64,000 nt of DNA from Paludifilum halophilum (lineage in GTDB: Bacteria; Bacillota; Bacilli; Thermoactinomycetales; DSM-45169): the NCBI RefSeq assembly GCF_002245355.1, contig NZ_NOWF01000004.1, positions 124,001 through 188,000 of the forward strand. The letters are read 5' to 3'. Under the pieces are notes generated by a model, which was not told the DNA's origin, ran no database searches, and saw nothing but the letters and a program-made list of their open reading frames with translations. Shown here in pieces: positions 7,095-18,785 of this stretch. The translations under genes and the position numbers were made by a program. Position 1 is the stretch's first letter, and each line of letters starts with the position of its first letter.

Positions 7095-8342
7095 TTGGAA
7101 CACGTCAAAAAAACGGATTCGGAAGTGGCTGCCGCAATTGCTAAAGAGCTTGGGCGGCAACAGGAGAAAGTGGAACTGATCGCATCAGAAAACTTTGTCA
7201 GTCCAGCGGTTTTGGAAGCCCTGGGTACGGTACTCACCAATAAATATGCGGAAGGTTATCCCTCCAAACGGTATTACGGAGGGTGTGAATATGTGGACGA
7301 AGTGGAGGAGCTGGCTCGCGAACGGGCGAAAGAGCTCTTCGGTGCAGAACATGCCAACGTGCAGCCTCACTCCGGTGCCCAAGCCAATATGGGCGTCTAT
7401 TTCTCGGTCCTTGAGCCGGGAGATACGGTATTGGGTATGAATCTGGCCCATGGCGGACATTTGACCCACGGCAGTCCGGTCAACTTCTCCGGTAAAATGT
7501 ATCATTTCGTCGCTTACGGTGTCGATCAAGAAACCCATCGCATCGATTACGACGAAGTTCGCAAACTGGCATTGGAACACCGGCCGAAATTATTGGTGGC
7601 GGGGGCCAGCGCCTATCCCCGGGAGATCGACTTTGCCCGGATGAAGGAGATCGCCGAGGAGGCGGGCTGTCCTCTGATGGTGGATATGGCCCATATCGCC
7701 GGCCTGGTGGCTACGGGACACCATTCCAATCCCGTCCCTCATGCCGACTTCGTCACGACGACCACCCATAAAACGCTGCGGGGACCCCGAGGCGGGATGA
7801 TCCTTTGTAAAGAAAAGGATGCCAAAAAGATTGACAAATCGATTTTCCCCGGTATTCAGGGTGGGCCGCTTATGCACGTGATTGCGGCAAAAGCTGTCGC
7901 TCTGAAGGAAGCCTTGGGCGATGGGTTTAAACAATATTCCCAACAGGTGGTGGACAACGCCGCTCATTTGGCGAAATCCCTGTCCGAACGCGGAATTGAA
8001 CTGATCTCCGGCGGAACAGACAACCACTTGATCCTGATCGACGTCCGCAACTTGAACCTGACCGGGAAAAAGGCGGAACATCTCCTGGACGACGCGGGGA
8101 TTACCGCCAATAAAAACGCTATCCCCTTTGATCCGGAGAGTCCCTTTGTCACCAGCGGACTCCGGATCGGTACCGCCGCAGTGACCTCCCGTCGAATGGG
8201 GGCGGAGGCCATGGAAGAGATCGCCGATATCATGGCCCTGGTGCTCAAGAATCCCGACGATGACCAAGCCCGGCAACAGGCGCAACAGCGAGTGGCCTCC
8301 CTCACCGATCGGTTCCCGCTGTATGCAGGGGTGAAAGTGTAA
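7095..8342 (+). CDS. glyA: Serine hydroxymethyltransferase
   Basis: A PLP enzyme that converts serine and tetrahydrofolate to glycine and 5,10-methylene-tetrahydrofolate, the main one-carbon source. The 415-residue length is canonical. Visible signatures are [13 protein letters not shown] near the N-terminus, [17 protein letters not shown], the PLP-binding lysine in [13 protein letters not shown] (K226), and the folate-binding C-terminal region. The TTG start is supported by AAAGGAGG at 7077-7084. A strong hairpin terminator follows at 8372. Confidence 0.97.
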   Translation: MEHVKKTDSEVAAAIAKELGRQQEKVELIASENFVSPAVLEALGTVLTNKYAEGYPSKRYYGGCEYVDEVEELARERAKELFGAEHANVQPHSGAQANMGVYFSVLEPGDTVLGMNLAHGGHLTHGSPVNFSGKMYHFVAYGVDQETHRIDYDEVRKLALEHRPKLLVAGASAYPREIDFARMKEIAEEAGCPLMVDMAHIAGLVATGHHSNPVPHADFVTTTTHKTLRGPRGGMILCKEKDAKKIDKSIFPGIQGGPLMHVIAAKAVALKEALGDGFKQYSQQVVDNAAHLAKSLSERGIELISGGTDNHLILIDVRNLNLTGKKAEHLLDDAGITANKNAIPFDPESPFVTSGLRIGTAAVTSRRMGAEAMEEIADIMALVLKNPDDDQARQQAQQRVASLTDRFPLYAGVKV

Positions 8343-8371
8343 AGAATCCAGCTCATCGATGGCTCCAAGAA

Positions 8372-8406
8372 GCCCGCTCCCCGACTCCGGGAGCGGGCCT
8401 TCCTGT
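8372..8406 (+). terminator. Terminator after glyA
   Basis: A perfect 10-bp stem GCCCGCTCCC (8372-8381) / GGGAGCGGGC (8389-8398) with a 7-nt loop, followed by a modest pyrimidine tract (CTTCCTGTT). Confidence 0.75.
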
Positions 8407-8531
8407 TAAAGACGGCATCTTCTAAGTATGATCCAAATGATTTTTAATTTTGATCATATGCATTCTCCTTATAGGAGTCATGGCACGATAAAATAAAAAG
8501 ACTATCCTCAATACCGCGTTCTGATGCCAAT

Positions 8532-8555
8532 CCGACCTCTTGAGGGTCGGTTTTT
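8532..8555 (+). terminator. Second terminator-like hairpin between glyA and upp
   Basis: CCGACC (8532-8537) pairs with GGTCGG (8545-8550) and is followed by TTTTT. It lies about 130 bp after the glyA terminator. I see no convincing gene between them, so it may be a backup terminator or end a small transcript (8407-8531). Confidence 0.6.
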
Positions 8556-8571
8556 CATGACCGGTGGCCCG

Positions 8572-8600
8572 TGGACAATTGGGACAAAGACCAGTACAAT
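8572..8600 (+). promoter_or_regulatory. Sigma-A promoter for upp
   Basis: TGGACA (8572-8577), a 17-bp spacer and TACAAT (8595-8600): one mismatch to consensus in each box. Transcription from about 8607 would give a 155-nt leader before upp, with no recognised riboswitch. Confidence 0.7.
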
Positions 8601-8761
8601 GTTTGAGGTTGCAATAATGTATCCCCAATCTTCCGGCGAAGGACAGCCATCCGCCTTTTTCAAAGGTTGTTTAGAGAACCCGCTTTGTTCCATTAGCCGA
8701 ATGAATCGCGCGGAAAAGGGTGGGGGAAGATGGTTAAGGAATCTGTGGAGGGAGTGTGCCG

Positions 8762-9394
8762 ATGATGGGCCATGTATATGTTTTTGATCATCCGTTGATC
8801 CAGCACAAATTGACGTACATCCGGGAGAAGAGTACGGGAACCAAAGAATTTCGCGAACTCGTCGAAGAAGTATCGGCGCTGATGGCCTACGAGATTACCC
8901 GAGAGATGCCTTTACAGGAAGTTACCGTGGAAACACCGGTTCAAAAAGCCCAATGCAAGGTACTGGCCGGGAAAAAGCTCGGACTGGTTCCGATCCTGCG
9001 AGCGGGACTGGGGATGGTGGACGGAATCCTGCGCCTGATTCCGGCGGCCAAAGTGGGTCATATCGGACTTTATCGGGATCCGGATACCTTGGAACCGGTT
9101 CAGTACTATGCTAAAATGCCGTCGGATATCGGGGAGCGGGAACTGATTGTGATCGATCCGATGCTGGCGACAGGCGGATCGGCGGCAGAGGCGATTCAAA
9201 TGATCAAAGACATGGGTGCGAAAAACATCAAACTGATGTGCCTGATCGCGGCTCCGGAAGGGGTTCAACGGGTACAGCAGGCCCATGATGATGTGGATAT
9301 TTATGTCGCCGCTGTCGATGAAAAATTGGATGAAAAAAGCTACATTGTTCCCGGACTCGGGGATGCGGGGGATCGCCTGTTTGGAACCCGGTAA
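8762..9394 (+). CDS. upp: Uracil phosphoribosyltransferase
   Basis: Salvages uracil to UMP with PRPP. The protein of about 210 residues has the family signatures [17 protein letters not shown] at the N-terminus, [15 protein letters not shown], the PRPP-binding loop [13 protein letters not shown], and the uracil-binding tail [14 protein letters not shown]. The ATG at 8762 is preferred since GGAGG (8747-8751) is 10 nt upstream; an in-frame GTG at 8756 is too close and ATG 8765 is also possible. It sits between glyA and the atp operon as in B. subtilis. Confidence 0.96.
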   Translation: MMGHVYVFDHPLIQHKLTYIREKSTGTKEFRELVEEVSALMAYEITREMPLQEVTVETPVQKAQCKVLAGKKLGLVPILRAGLGMVDGILRLIPAAKVGHIGLYRDPDTLEPVQYYAKMPSDIGERELIVIDPMLATGGSAAEAIQMIKDMGAKNIKLMCLIAAPEGVQRVQQAHDDVDIYVAAVDEKLDEKSYIVPGLGDAGDRLFGTR

Positions 9395-9564
9395 GGAAGG
9401 CGGGCCCTCCGGCCCGATACGGCGGCCGCGGAAGAAGTCTTTACAAAGGGAACACAAAAAGTGGCTTCCATATCGTTTGATCCCAATTCCGTTCACTTTT
9501 GCACACTTTGTTCGGGACTCGAACATGATGTGACAGATTGTTCAACTTTGGTTTTTAGAAAGCG

Positions 9565-9593
9565 TTGACATCGCTTGCTGGGATTTGTAGTAT
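9565..9593 (+). promoter_or_regulatory. Sigma-A promoter of the ATP synthase operon
   Basis: Consensus TTGACA (9565-9570), a 17-bp spacer and TAGTAT (9588-9593), 105 bp upstream of the first atp gene. The rest of the 303-bp gap after upp (9395-9697) shows only a GC-rich hairpin near 9404-9418 and no gene. Confidence 0.85.
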
Positions 9594-9697
9594 TTAAACC
9601 GGGAGTAGCTAGGTTTTAGGGTTATTTTGCGCGAATCAATCCTTTTTCGCGCTAAAGCGAACCACCGCCGGAGATGGGAAGCGGAGGTCGGTTATTT

Positions 9698-9919
9698 GTG
9701 AAGAAAAGCACAGATAACCCATGGAAAATGATCGGCTTGATCGGATCTGTCGGCTTGGAAGTATTCGTTCTAATTGTCGGCGGAGCATGGTTGGGCCGGA
9801 AGTTGGATGCCCATTTTCAAACCGAGCCGGTCTGGCTGGCGGTTGGTGTACTGGGCGGCCTGATCATCGGAATGATCAGTGCGGCTATCACCATTCGCAC
9901 ACTCGCGAAAAAGATGTGA
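9698..9919 (+). CDS. AtpZ/AtpI-family small membrane protein
   Basis: A 73-residue protein with two hydrophobic helices (about residues 10-31 and 40-62) and the FoF1-assembly family pattern 'GLEVFVLIVGGAWLGRKLD' followed by a second helix. Such AtpZ/AtpI proteins precede atpB and are linked to Fo assembly or divalent-cation transport. The GTG at 9698 is chosen because GGAGG (9683-9687) is correctly placed; the upstream ATG at 9674 has GGAG too close. Its stop overlaps the next start (TGATG). Confidence 0.78.
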   Translation: MKKSTDNPWKMIGLIGSVGLEVFVLIVGGAWLGRKLDAHFQTEPVWLAVGVLGGLIIGMISAAITIRTLAKKM

Positions 9920-10422
9920 TGCATGCTGGAAATCCCCTGAACCCGGCTCTCGTTCTCCGCGGTGAATCCTCTACCGACGAGGGAGGGTGCCAACTGAGCC
10001 GGAAACCTCACCTAGACGCCATTCATGAAAGAACTCGCCGCGTCACCCTTCTCACTTCCGCCGTACTGACGGTGATTTTGCTCCTCTGGGCGACGACGCC
10101 TGCTAAACCTTTCTTTGCCGGTATGTTTCTCGGCGGTTTGGTCAGTCTCTACAATATTCTCCATATCGCCCGAAAACTCCGTCAGGTCGGAGAACGTATG
10201 TTGACGGGGGATGGACGGCGGTCGGGGATCGGGATGGCCAGCCGATTCCTGATGTTGGTTCTCCCCGTCGCACTCGCAATCCGCTATCCGGAATGGGTCG
10301 ATGCCCGTTCCATTTTCCTGGGTTTACCCATCGGCTACGCGGTCGCCGTTGTGGTAGAGTATAGGAGACAAGCCAGAGGAAAAAACATCGGGGAAAGGGG
10401 TGAAAATGACGGATGGAATTGA
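9919..10422 (+). CDS. atpI: ATP synthase subunit I (AtpI)
   Basis: A basic membrane protein of about 167 residues with four hydrophobic segments (VTLLTSAVLTVILLLW, FFAGMFLGGLVSLYNIL, ASRFLMLVLPVALAI, IFLGLPIGYAVAVVV). This is the architecture of AtpI, which helps assemble the c-ring. The ATG at 9919 overlaps the previous stop codon. However, a strong GGGAGGG (9981-9987) precedes an in-frame CTG at 9994, which would give a shorter protein beginning near SRKPHLD, closer to Bacillus AtpI. The 3' end overlaps atpB by 10 bp. Confidence 0.75.
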   Translation: MHAGNPLNPALVLRGESSTDEGGCQLSRKPHLDAIHERTRRVTLLTSAVLTVILLLWATTPAKPFFAGMFLGGLVSLYNILHIARKLRQVGERMLTGDGRRSGIGMASRFLMLVLPVALAIRYPEWVDARSIFLGLPIGYAVAVVVEYRRQARGKNIGERGENDGWN

Positions 10423-11147
10423 CGCCGAAAGTAGAGTTTATGAATCTCACCTTTGATGTTACAGTGATGATCGGAACCTTATTCACCGCCCTTATCGTCT
10501 TCTTGGTTGCGATCCTGGCCACCCGGAGCCGGAAATGGAGGCCGACCGGCCTGCAGAATGTGGTTGAGATGCTGATCGACTTTTCCCGGGGCATGACCCG
10601 TATGGCCTACGATGATAAAACCGCGGAAAAGTACCTCGCCTTTACGTTCACCCTGTTCCTCTTCATTTTTGTCGCCAATGAGATCGGAGTGCTGTTGATG
10701 GTGACGGCGGAGGCCCATCAGCCGATCCCGTGGCTCGGCCTTACGGAAGAGGCTTTGGAAGAGAATCACGGGGTGTCTTGGTTCCGATCTCCGACGGCGG
10801 ATTTGAACGTCACCCTGGCGATGGCGATTGCAGTCGCCCTGTACAGCCACTTTGCGGGGATTCGCTCCAGCTTTAAGAACTATGTGGGCCATTATCTGAG
10901 TCCGCTTCTCCCCATTCATCTGATTGAGGAATTTTCCAAGCCCCTCACTCATGCGATGCGTTTGTGGGCCAATATCTTCGCCGGGGAAATCCTGATCACG
11001 GTCATGCTGACGATGGGGTCCCCCTGGATTACCGGAGCACCACTTTTGGTTTGGATCGGATTCTCCCTCTTCGTCGGAGTGATCCAGGCCTACATCTTTA
11101 CCGTGTTGGCAAACGTATACATCTCCCAAAAGCTGGCTCATCACTAA
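10413..11147 (+). CDS. atpB: ATP synthase subunit a
   Basis: The Fo stator subunit forms the proton half-channels. The 244-residue polytopic protein contains the conserved helix KPLTHAMRLWANIFAGEI, whose arginine faces the c-ring carboxylate, and a C-terminal helix pair ending in QAYIFTVLANVYISQ. The N-terminus begins outside the first helix as in Bacillus. The start overlaps atpI, and SD GGGGTGA lies about 9 nt upstream. Confidence 0.96.
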   Translation: MELTPKVEFMNLTFDVTVMIGTLFTALIVFLVAILATRSRKWRPTGLQNVVEMLIDFSRGMTRMAYDDKTAEKYLAFTFTLFLFIFVANEIGVLLMVTAEAHQPIPWLGLTEEALEENHGVSWFRSPTADLNVTLAMAIAVALYSHFAGIRSSFKNYVGHYLSPLLPIHLIEEFSKPLTHAMRLWANIFAGEILITVMLTMGSPWITGAPLLVWIGFSLFVGVIQAYIFTVLANVYISQKLAHH

Positions 11148-11173
11148 TTGAAATATTAAGGAGGATTATTCAC

Positions 11174-11398
11174 ATGGATTTGAACTTTCTCGCAGCGGGT
11201 ATTATGGTCGGTTTGGCTGCCATGAGTGCAGCGATCGGTAACAGTCTGTTGTTCAGCAAGTACATTGAAGGGATTACTCGTCAACCGGAAGCCCGGGGAA
11301 CTCTGTTCGGCCAAACCATGATCCTCTTCGGTTTGATCGAAGCTCTGCCGATCATCGGCGTCGGTCTCGGCATCATGGTGTTCTTTGGTCTGCTTTAA
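11174..11398 (+). CDS. atpE: ATP synthase subunit c
   Basis: A 74-residue hairpin of two transmembrane helices that oligomerises into the proton-driven ring. The ion-binding carboxylate is Glu56 in GLIEALPII; the polar loop is EGITRQPEARG. The helix-1 packing motif that is normally GxGxGxG reads S18-x-A20-x-G22-x-S24 here (aligned by the conserved loop). This partial loss of glycine recalls the altered motif in alkaliphilic Bacillus c-subunits. The start is preceded by AAGGAGGA (11158-11165). Confidence 0.96.
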   Translation: MDLNFLAAGIMVGLAAMSAAIGNSLLFSKYIEGITRQPEARGTLFGQTMILFGLIEALPIIGVGLGIMVFFGLL

Positions 11399-11492
11399 TC
11401 ACAGATTGTAAAAGAGTGGCGGGGAAGACGATTCCTTCCCCGCCACCTGTTCGATTAATATGGATATTCGGGTTTGAAGGGAGTGACTCGGA

Positions 11493-11974
11493 TTGGAATT
11501 TCACTTGGGAACGATGTTGTTCCAGGTCGTCGTCGTCATCATCCTGATTTTTTTGATCGCCCGCTACGCCATGCGCCCGATGCTGAATGTGATGAAAGAG
11601 CGGCAGGATCACATCGATCAGCAAATCACCACCGCCGAGGAAAACCGGGCGGAGGCGGAAAAACGGGCCGCTGAACAGCGGGAAGCGCTGACGGAAGCGC
11701 GCCGGGAGGCCAAGCAGATCATCGAGCGGGCCAAGGCGCAAAAGGAGCGCGAAGCGGAGGAGATCATCAGCAAAGCCCAAGAACAGGCCGACCGGATGAT
11801 TCAAGACGCCACTTCGGAAATTGAGACGGAAAAGGAAAAAGCCCTGAGCGAGCTTCGGGACGAAGTGGGGCGGCTCACGGTGATGCTGGCGTCCAAGGTG
11901 ATGGAAAAAGAGCTGGATTCCAAAGAACAATCCAGGCTGGTTGACAGCTATCTGAAACAGGTAGGCGAACTGCA

Positions 11975-11978
<4 letters not shown>
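11493..11978 (+). CDS. atpF: ATP synthase subunit b
   Basis: The peripheral-stalk subunit: one N-terminal membrane helix (about residues 8-28, TMLFQVVVVIILIFLIARY) and a long charged coiled coil (residues about 35-150) rich in Glu, Lys, Arg and Ala. It is 161 residues, the usual length. The TTG start is supported by AAGGGAGTGA at 11477-11486. Its 3' end overlaps atpH by four bases (ATGA). An 94-bp gap after atpE is longer than other spacings in the operon. Confidence 0.95.
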
Positions 11979-14069
<2,091 letters not shown>

Positions 14070-14112
14070 AGGCTGGATCGGATAGACAGGGCGGAAAGGC
14101 GGTGAATAAGCG

Positions 14113-14982
14113 ATGGCAGAGAATATGCGGGATATCAAGCGGCGGATCCGTTCCGTCCAGAACACAAAGCAGATCACCAAAGCGATGGAAATGGTGGCGG
14201 CGGCCAAGTTGCGCCGGGCCCAGGAGCAGGCGGAATCCGCCCGTCCCTATGCCGACAAGATGAAAGAGGTTATCGCCTCCGTCGCCGCGGGAACAAAAGG
14301 GGCCCAGCATCCGATGCTGGTCTCCCGTCCCGTTCAAAAGACCGGGTATCTGGTGATCACCTCCGACCGGGGCCTGGCCGGAGGTTTTAATGCAAACCTC
14401 CTGCGAAACCTGGTACGTGATATCGCCAAGCGTCATCAGAGCCGGGACGAATACGCCATCTTCGTCGTCGGTCGAAAAGGGCGCGATTTCCTGAAGCGTC
14501 GGGGTTATCCGATCATCGAAGAGGTGACGGGTCTTCCCGATTCGCCGCTTTACCGGGACATTCAACCGATCGCCCGGAAAGCCATCGGGCAATATGCGGA
14601 GGAAATCTTCGACGAGCTGTACTTGGTCTACAACGAATTTATCAATCCGATTACGCAACGTCCCGTGGAAAAACGCCTCCTTCCCCTGAGCGACTTGGAC
14701 GGGGCTGAGGAGAAGGGACTGAAAACGCTCTACGAATATGAGCCCTCCGCGGAGGAAGTGTTGGCGGATCTGTTGCCCCGATACGCGGAGACTTTGGTAT
14801 ACAGCGCCCTGCTGGAGTCGAAAGCCAGCGAGAACGGTGCCCGGATGACGGCGATGGGAAGCGCGACCGACAATGCTACAGAAGCGATCGATACGTTGAC
14901 CCTGCAATACAACCGGGCGCGTCAAGCGTCCATCACCCAGGAGTTGTCCGAAATCGTCGGCGGCGCTAATGCACTGGATTAA
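14113..14982 (+). CDS. atpG: ATP synthase subunit gamma
   Basis: The central rotor shaft. The 289-residue protein has the N-terminal helix '[19 protein letters not shown]' and the C-terminal helix ending [14 protein letters not shown], which form the antiparallel coiled coil inside the alpha3-beta3 ring. A Rossmann-like middle domain ([19 protein letters not shown]) lies between them. Canonical length and operon position. Confidence 0.97.
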   Translation: MAENMRDIKRRIRSVQNTKQITKAMEMVAAAKLRRAQEQAESARPYADKMKEVIASVAAGTKGAQHPMLVSRPVQKTGYLVITSDRGLAGGFNANLLRNLVRDIAKRHQSRDEYAIFVVGRKGRDFLKRRGYPIIEEVTGLPDSPLYRDIQPIARKAIGQYAEEIFDELYLVYNEFINPITQRPVEKRLLPLSDLDGAEEKGLKTLYEYEPSAEEVLADLLPRYAETLVYSALLESKASENGARMTAMGSATDNATEAIDTLTLQYNRARQASITQELSEIVGGANALD

Positions 14983-15066
14983 ACCATCGACCAGCCAGTT
15001 GAAACAACGAGCAGCCGGTCCTCAAAGGACAAAAAAGCCGTTGATTGGATCCGAGCTGCAGCTTAA

Positions 15067-16488
<1,422 letters not shown>

Positions 16489-16513
16489 AGCGGGGTAGAA
16501 GGAGAGAGTGTCC

Positions 16514-16918
16514 GTGAGTACCATGCAGTTGGACATCGTGACACCCGAGCGGAAAGTCTACTCGGAGCAGGTGGAGATGGTCGTCGCACGGGCCCTGGAA
16601 GGGGATATCGGCATTCTTCCCAATCACGCACCCTTTATCAGCCCGCTCCAAGTCACGGCGCTGAAGGTGAAAAAGGATGGGGAGGAAGTTTTTATCGCCA
16701 TCAACGGCGGCTTCATGGAAGTTCACGATAACCGTGTCACCATTCTCGCCGAAACCGCCGAACTGCCCGGCGAAATCGATATAGACCGGGCTCAAGCCGC
16801 CAGGGAACGGGCAGAAGAGCGATTGGCGAAGGATAAACAGGAAGATATCGACTTCAAACGGGCCCAGCTGTCCCTGCAACGGGCGATGGTTCGCATCCGT
16901 GTCGGACAGAGCCGGTAA
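16514..16918 (+). CDS. atpC: ATP synthase subunit epsilon
   Basis: The rotor-foot and regulatory subunit: about 134 residues with an N-terminal beta sandwich (QLDIVTPERKVYSEQVEMV, GDIGILPNHAPFISPL) and a C-terminal helical hairpin (DIDRAQAARERAEERLAKD). GTG codons at 16508 and 16514 and an ATG at 16523 are in frame. 16514 has the best spacing from AAGGAGA (16499-16505). Last gene of the operon; a strong terminator follows. Confidence 0.95.
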   Translation: MSTMQLDIVTPERKVYSEQVEMVVARALEGDIGILPNHAPFISPLQVTALKVKKDGEEVFIAINGGFMEVHDNRVTILAETAELPGEIDIDRAQAARERAEERLAKDKQEDIDFKRAQLSLQRAMVRIRVGQSR

Positions 16919-16980
16919 CGGCGATGCCTTTCCGGGATGGGAATCCGTTCAGGGGAGCGGAAGGCTTCCATCAGAAACAA

Positions 16981-17015
16981 AAGGCTGTCGACTCAGAAGG
17001 TCGGCAGCCTTTTTT
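16981..17015 (+). terminator. Terminator of the ATP synthase operon
   Basis: A 12-bp stem AAGGCTGTCGAC (16981-16992) / GTCGGCAGCCTT (16999-17010), with one G-U pair, runs into a run of T residues ending at 17015. Confidence 0.92.
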
Positions 17016-17150
17016 GTATGACACAGGACTGTTGAAAAGCAGGTGTCGTGTTCTGCCATAGCGAAACCGGGAGCGAAGCGGTTCAGGGTAGACTTGTGCT
17101 CTTTAAGTGCAATCGGGAGCGGCTTCGGGTCAATGCCGCCGTTCATTATT

Positions 17151-17176
17151 TCACAATACTTCTAGAAGCATTGTGA
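17151..17176. repeat. 26-bp near-perfect palindrome: two repeat-element ends joined at one CTAG
   Basis: TCACAATACTT-CTAG-AAGCATTGTGA reads the same on both strands except for one position. The right half is the left terminus of repeat copy A. The left half matches the right terminus of the same family, so the remains of another copy appear to abut copy A sharing one CTAG. No complete body for that copy can be recognised in 17016-17150. Confidence 0.6.
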
Positions 17177-17301
17177 AAAAAGTCCCCTGTTCGGGAGGGT
17201 GGGGTTCCACACGGAGTGCCTTTGGCTCGTCAGAACAACGAAACGGAGCGTGGACCCCCACCCCGACCCGCCAAGGACGTGTTCAATCACAATGCTTCTA
17301 G
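17162..17301 (+). repeat. MITE-like repeat, copy A
   Basis: A 132-bp body (17166-17297) is flanked on both sides by CTAG (17162-17165, 17298-17301). Its ends are AAGCATTGTGA and the exact inverse TCACAATGCTT. Inside, GGGTGGGGTTCCAC pairs with GTGGACCCCCACCC with one mismatch, so the element folds into a long hairpin around a central block containing CTTTGGCTCGTCAGAACAAC. It encodes no protein. Same orientation as the other four copies. Confidence 0.85.
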
Positions 17302-17472
17302 GGGGCAGAGTGCAACAGGAGCGTAGCAGAATACGGTCCTCTTGGGACATCTATAGTCCATCAGCATCCTTATTCGCATCTAAGGCTTATGGCGATGATA
17401 GGTCCAAAGAAGGATGGATTCCCCGTATGGACGTAGACTGCGTCTGTGGTACAATGAAAATGCAGAAAGCCC

Positions 17473-17608
17473 CTGGGAACGTTGTGAAAAAGCTCTTTTA
17501 GGGAGGGTTGGGTTCCGCCTGAAGTGCCTTTAGCTCGTAAGAACAACAAAACGGAATGCCGAACCCAACCCCGATCCGTCAAGACGTGTTCAATCACAAC
17601 GCTTCTGA
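17473..17608 (+). repeat. MITE-like repeat, copy B (diverged)
   Basis: A 128-bp body (17477-17604) with ends GAACGTTGTGA and TCACAACGCTT, flanked by CTGG and CTGA, which look like decayed CTAG. The stem reads GGGTTGGGTTC / GAACCCAACCC. Compared with copy A, a G-C pair has become T-A, a compensatory change that keeps the hairpin. Copies A and B are 171 bp apart. The stretch between them (17302-17472) contains no gene. Confidence 0.75.
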
Positions 17609-17738
17609 AGGTCGGCAATTTTGAAAACGCTGTCATGATGCTGTTGAATCACCGGAAACAGGGCCTTTTCCCGGTGGAGACGATTCTTTGTCAAACGGCC
17701 CGTGATTCGATTCCCCTATGGTAGGAGGAGGAATCATT

Positions 17739-17747
17739 TGGTATAAT
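17739..17747 (+). promoter_or_regulatory. Extended -10 promoter upstream of nuoA
   Basis: TG-G-TATAAT (17739-17747) is a perfect extended -10 element; no clear -35 box. It would give a leader of roughly 150 nt before nuoA. Confidence 0.55.
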
Positions 17748-17843
17748 CACTTGGTGGGAACCATAAAACTTTTGGCTGTAGTTGATTGCATTCGAGTGAA
17801 TCCTTTCGGCAGTTTGAGAAATCTGATTAATCGAGTTTTCCTT

Positions 17844-17867
17844 ACCCTTCCCTCACAGGGGAAGGGT
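17844..17867 (+). promoter_or_regulatory. Perfect 9-bp hairpin in the nuo leader
   Basis: ACCCTTCCC (17844-17852) pairs with GGGAAGGGT (17859-17867) around a 6-nt loop, 35 bp upstream of nuoA. No T-run follows, so it is not a terminator. It may stabilise the message or mark an RNA-level control. Confidence 0.4.
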
Positions 17868-17901
17868 CACTGTTCTGCATATCGGGGACGGGGGGACGTC
17901 G

Positions 17902-18276
17902 ATGGATTATGCTGAGAGTTATGTAATCGTGACCGTCTTTATCCTGTTGGGTGTGGCTTTACCGGTGGCCGCTTTGACGATGGGGCGCCTTCTGAGACCC
18001 CATCAACCGACGACTGATAAAGGGATCAGTTATGAGAGCGGAGTGGACCCTACCGGTGACAGTTGGATTCAGTTCAATGTGAGGTATTATCTGTTTGCAT
18101 TGCTGTTTGTCATTTTTGATGTGGAAACGGTCTTTCTCTACCCTTGGGCGGTTGCTTATAACGATCTCCGCACCGATGTGGGTCTGTTCATCCTGGTTGA
18201 AATGCTGATTTTCGTCTTCTTCTTAGTGATTGGCTTACTTTACGCCTGGAAAAAGAAGGTGTTGGAATGGACGTAA
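17902..18276 (+). CDS. nuoA: NADH-quinone oxidoreductase subunit A
   Basis: A complex I membrane subunit of 124 residues with three transmembrane helices. The conserved loop [24 protein letters not shown] (two blocks) and the acidic helix-2 motif [12 protein letters not shown] are diagnostic. First gene of an 11-gene operon; it overlaps nuoB by 10 bp. The long gap since atpC (17016-17901) holds two repeat elements but no gene. Confidence 0.96.
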   Translation: MDYAESYVIVTVFILLGVALPVAALTMGRLLRPHQPTTDKGISYESGVDPTGDSWIQFNVRYYLFALLFVIFDVETVFLYPWAVAYNDLRTDVGLFILVEMLIFVFFLVIGLLYAWKKKVLEWT

Positions 18277-18785
18277 AGTTGGAAAACATTCAACCGGAAG
18301 CGGAAAATGAACTGCAACGAAACGTGTTCACTACGACTTTGGAAAATGTAAAGGCCTGGGCACGAAGCAATTCTTTATGGCCCATGACCTTTGGGCTGGC
18401 TTGTTGCGCCATCGAGATGATGGGGACCGGGGCTCCTCATTATGACCTGGATCGCTTCGGTTCCTTTTTCCGGGCATCGCCTCGGCAGTCCGACGTCATG
18501 ATTGTGGCCGGGACGGTGACCAAGAAGATGGGCCCGCTTTTGCGCCGCCTTTACGATCAGATGCCGGAGCCGAAATGGGTGATCGCCATGGGCTCCTGTG
18601 CCACGGCTGGAGGTCCTTATATCAAATCCTACGCTGTAATCAAAGGGGTGGACCAGATCGTACCGGTGGATGTCTATATCCCCGGCTGTCCTCCCAATCC
18701 GGCGGCACTGATTTACGGGATCCATAAGTTGCAGGAAAAGATCCGCTATGAAGCGAGAACCGGGAAGAGGGTGACGAATCGGTGA
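18267..18785 (+). CDS. nuoB: NADH-quinone oxidoreductase subunit B
   Basis: The peripheral-arm subunit carrying iron-sulfur cluster N2, the last electron carrier before quinone. The four cysteine ligands are visible in ACCAIEMM (two adjacent cysteines), GSCATAGG and PGCPPNP. 172 residues, slightly longer than average at the N-terminus. Overlaps nuoA and nuoC, so translation is likely coupled. Confidence 0.96.
   Translation: MDVKLENIQPEAENELQRNVFTTTLENVKAWARSNSLWPMTFGLACCAIEMMGTGAPHYDLDRFGSFFRASPRQSDVMIVAGTVTKKMGPLLRRLYDQMPEPKWVIAMGSCATAGGPYIKSYAVIKGVDQIVPVDVYIPGCPPNPAALIYGIHKLQEKIRYEARTGKRVTNR

Noticed and set aside
8428-8496. 22-codon frame between glyA and upp
   Set aside because: No ribosome binding site and no promoter; the length is well within chance.
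17162-17608. Possibility that the repeated elements form a CRISPR array
   Set aside because: Copies are 130 bp, imperfectly palindromic, irregularly spaced, dispersed over the window and flanked by target duplications.
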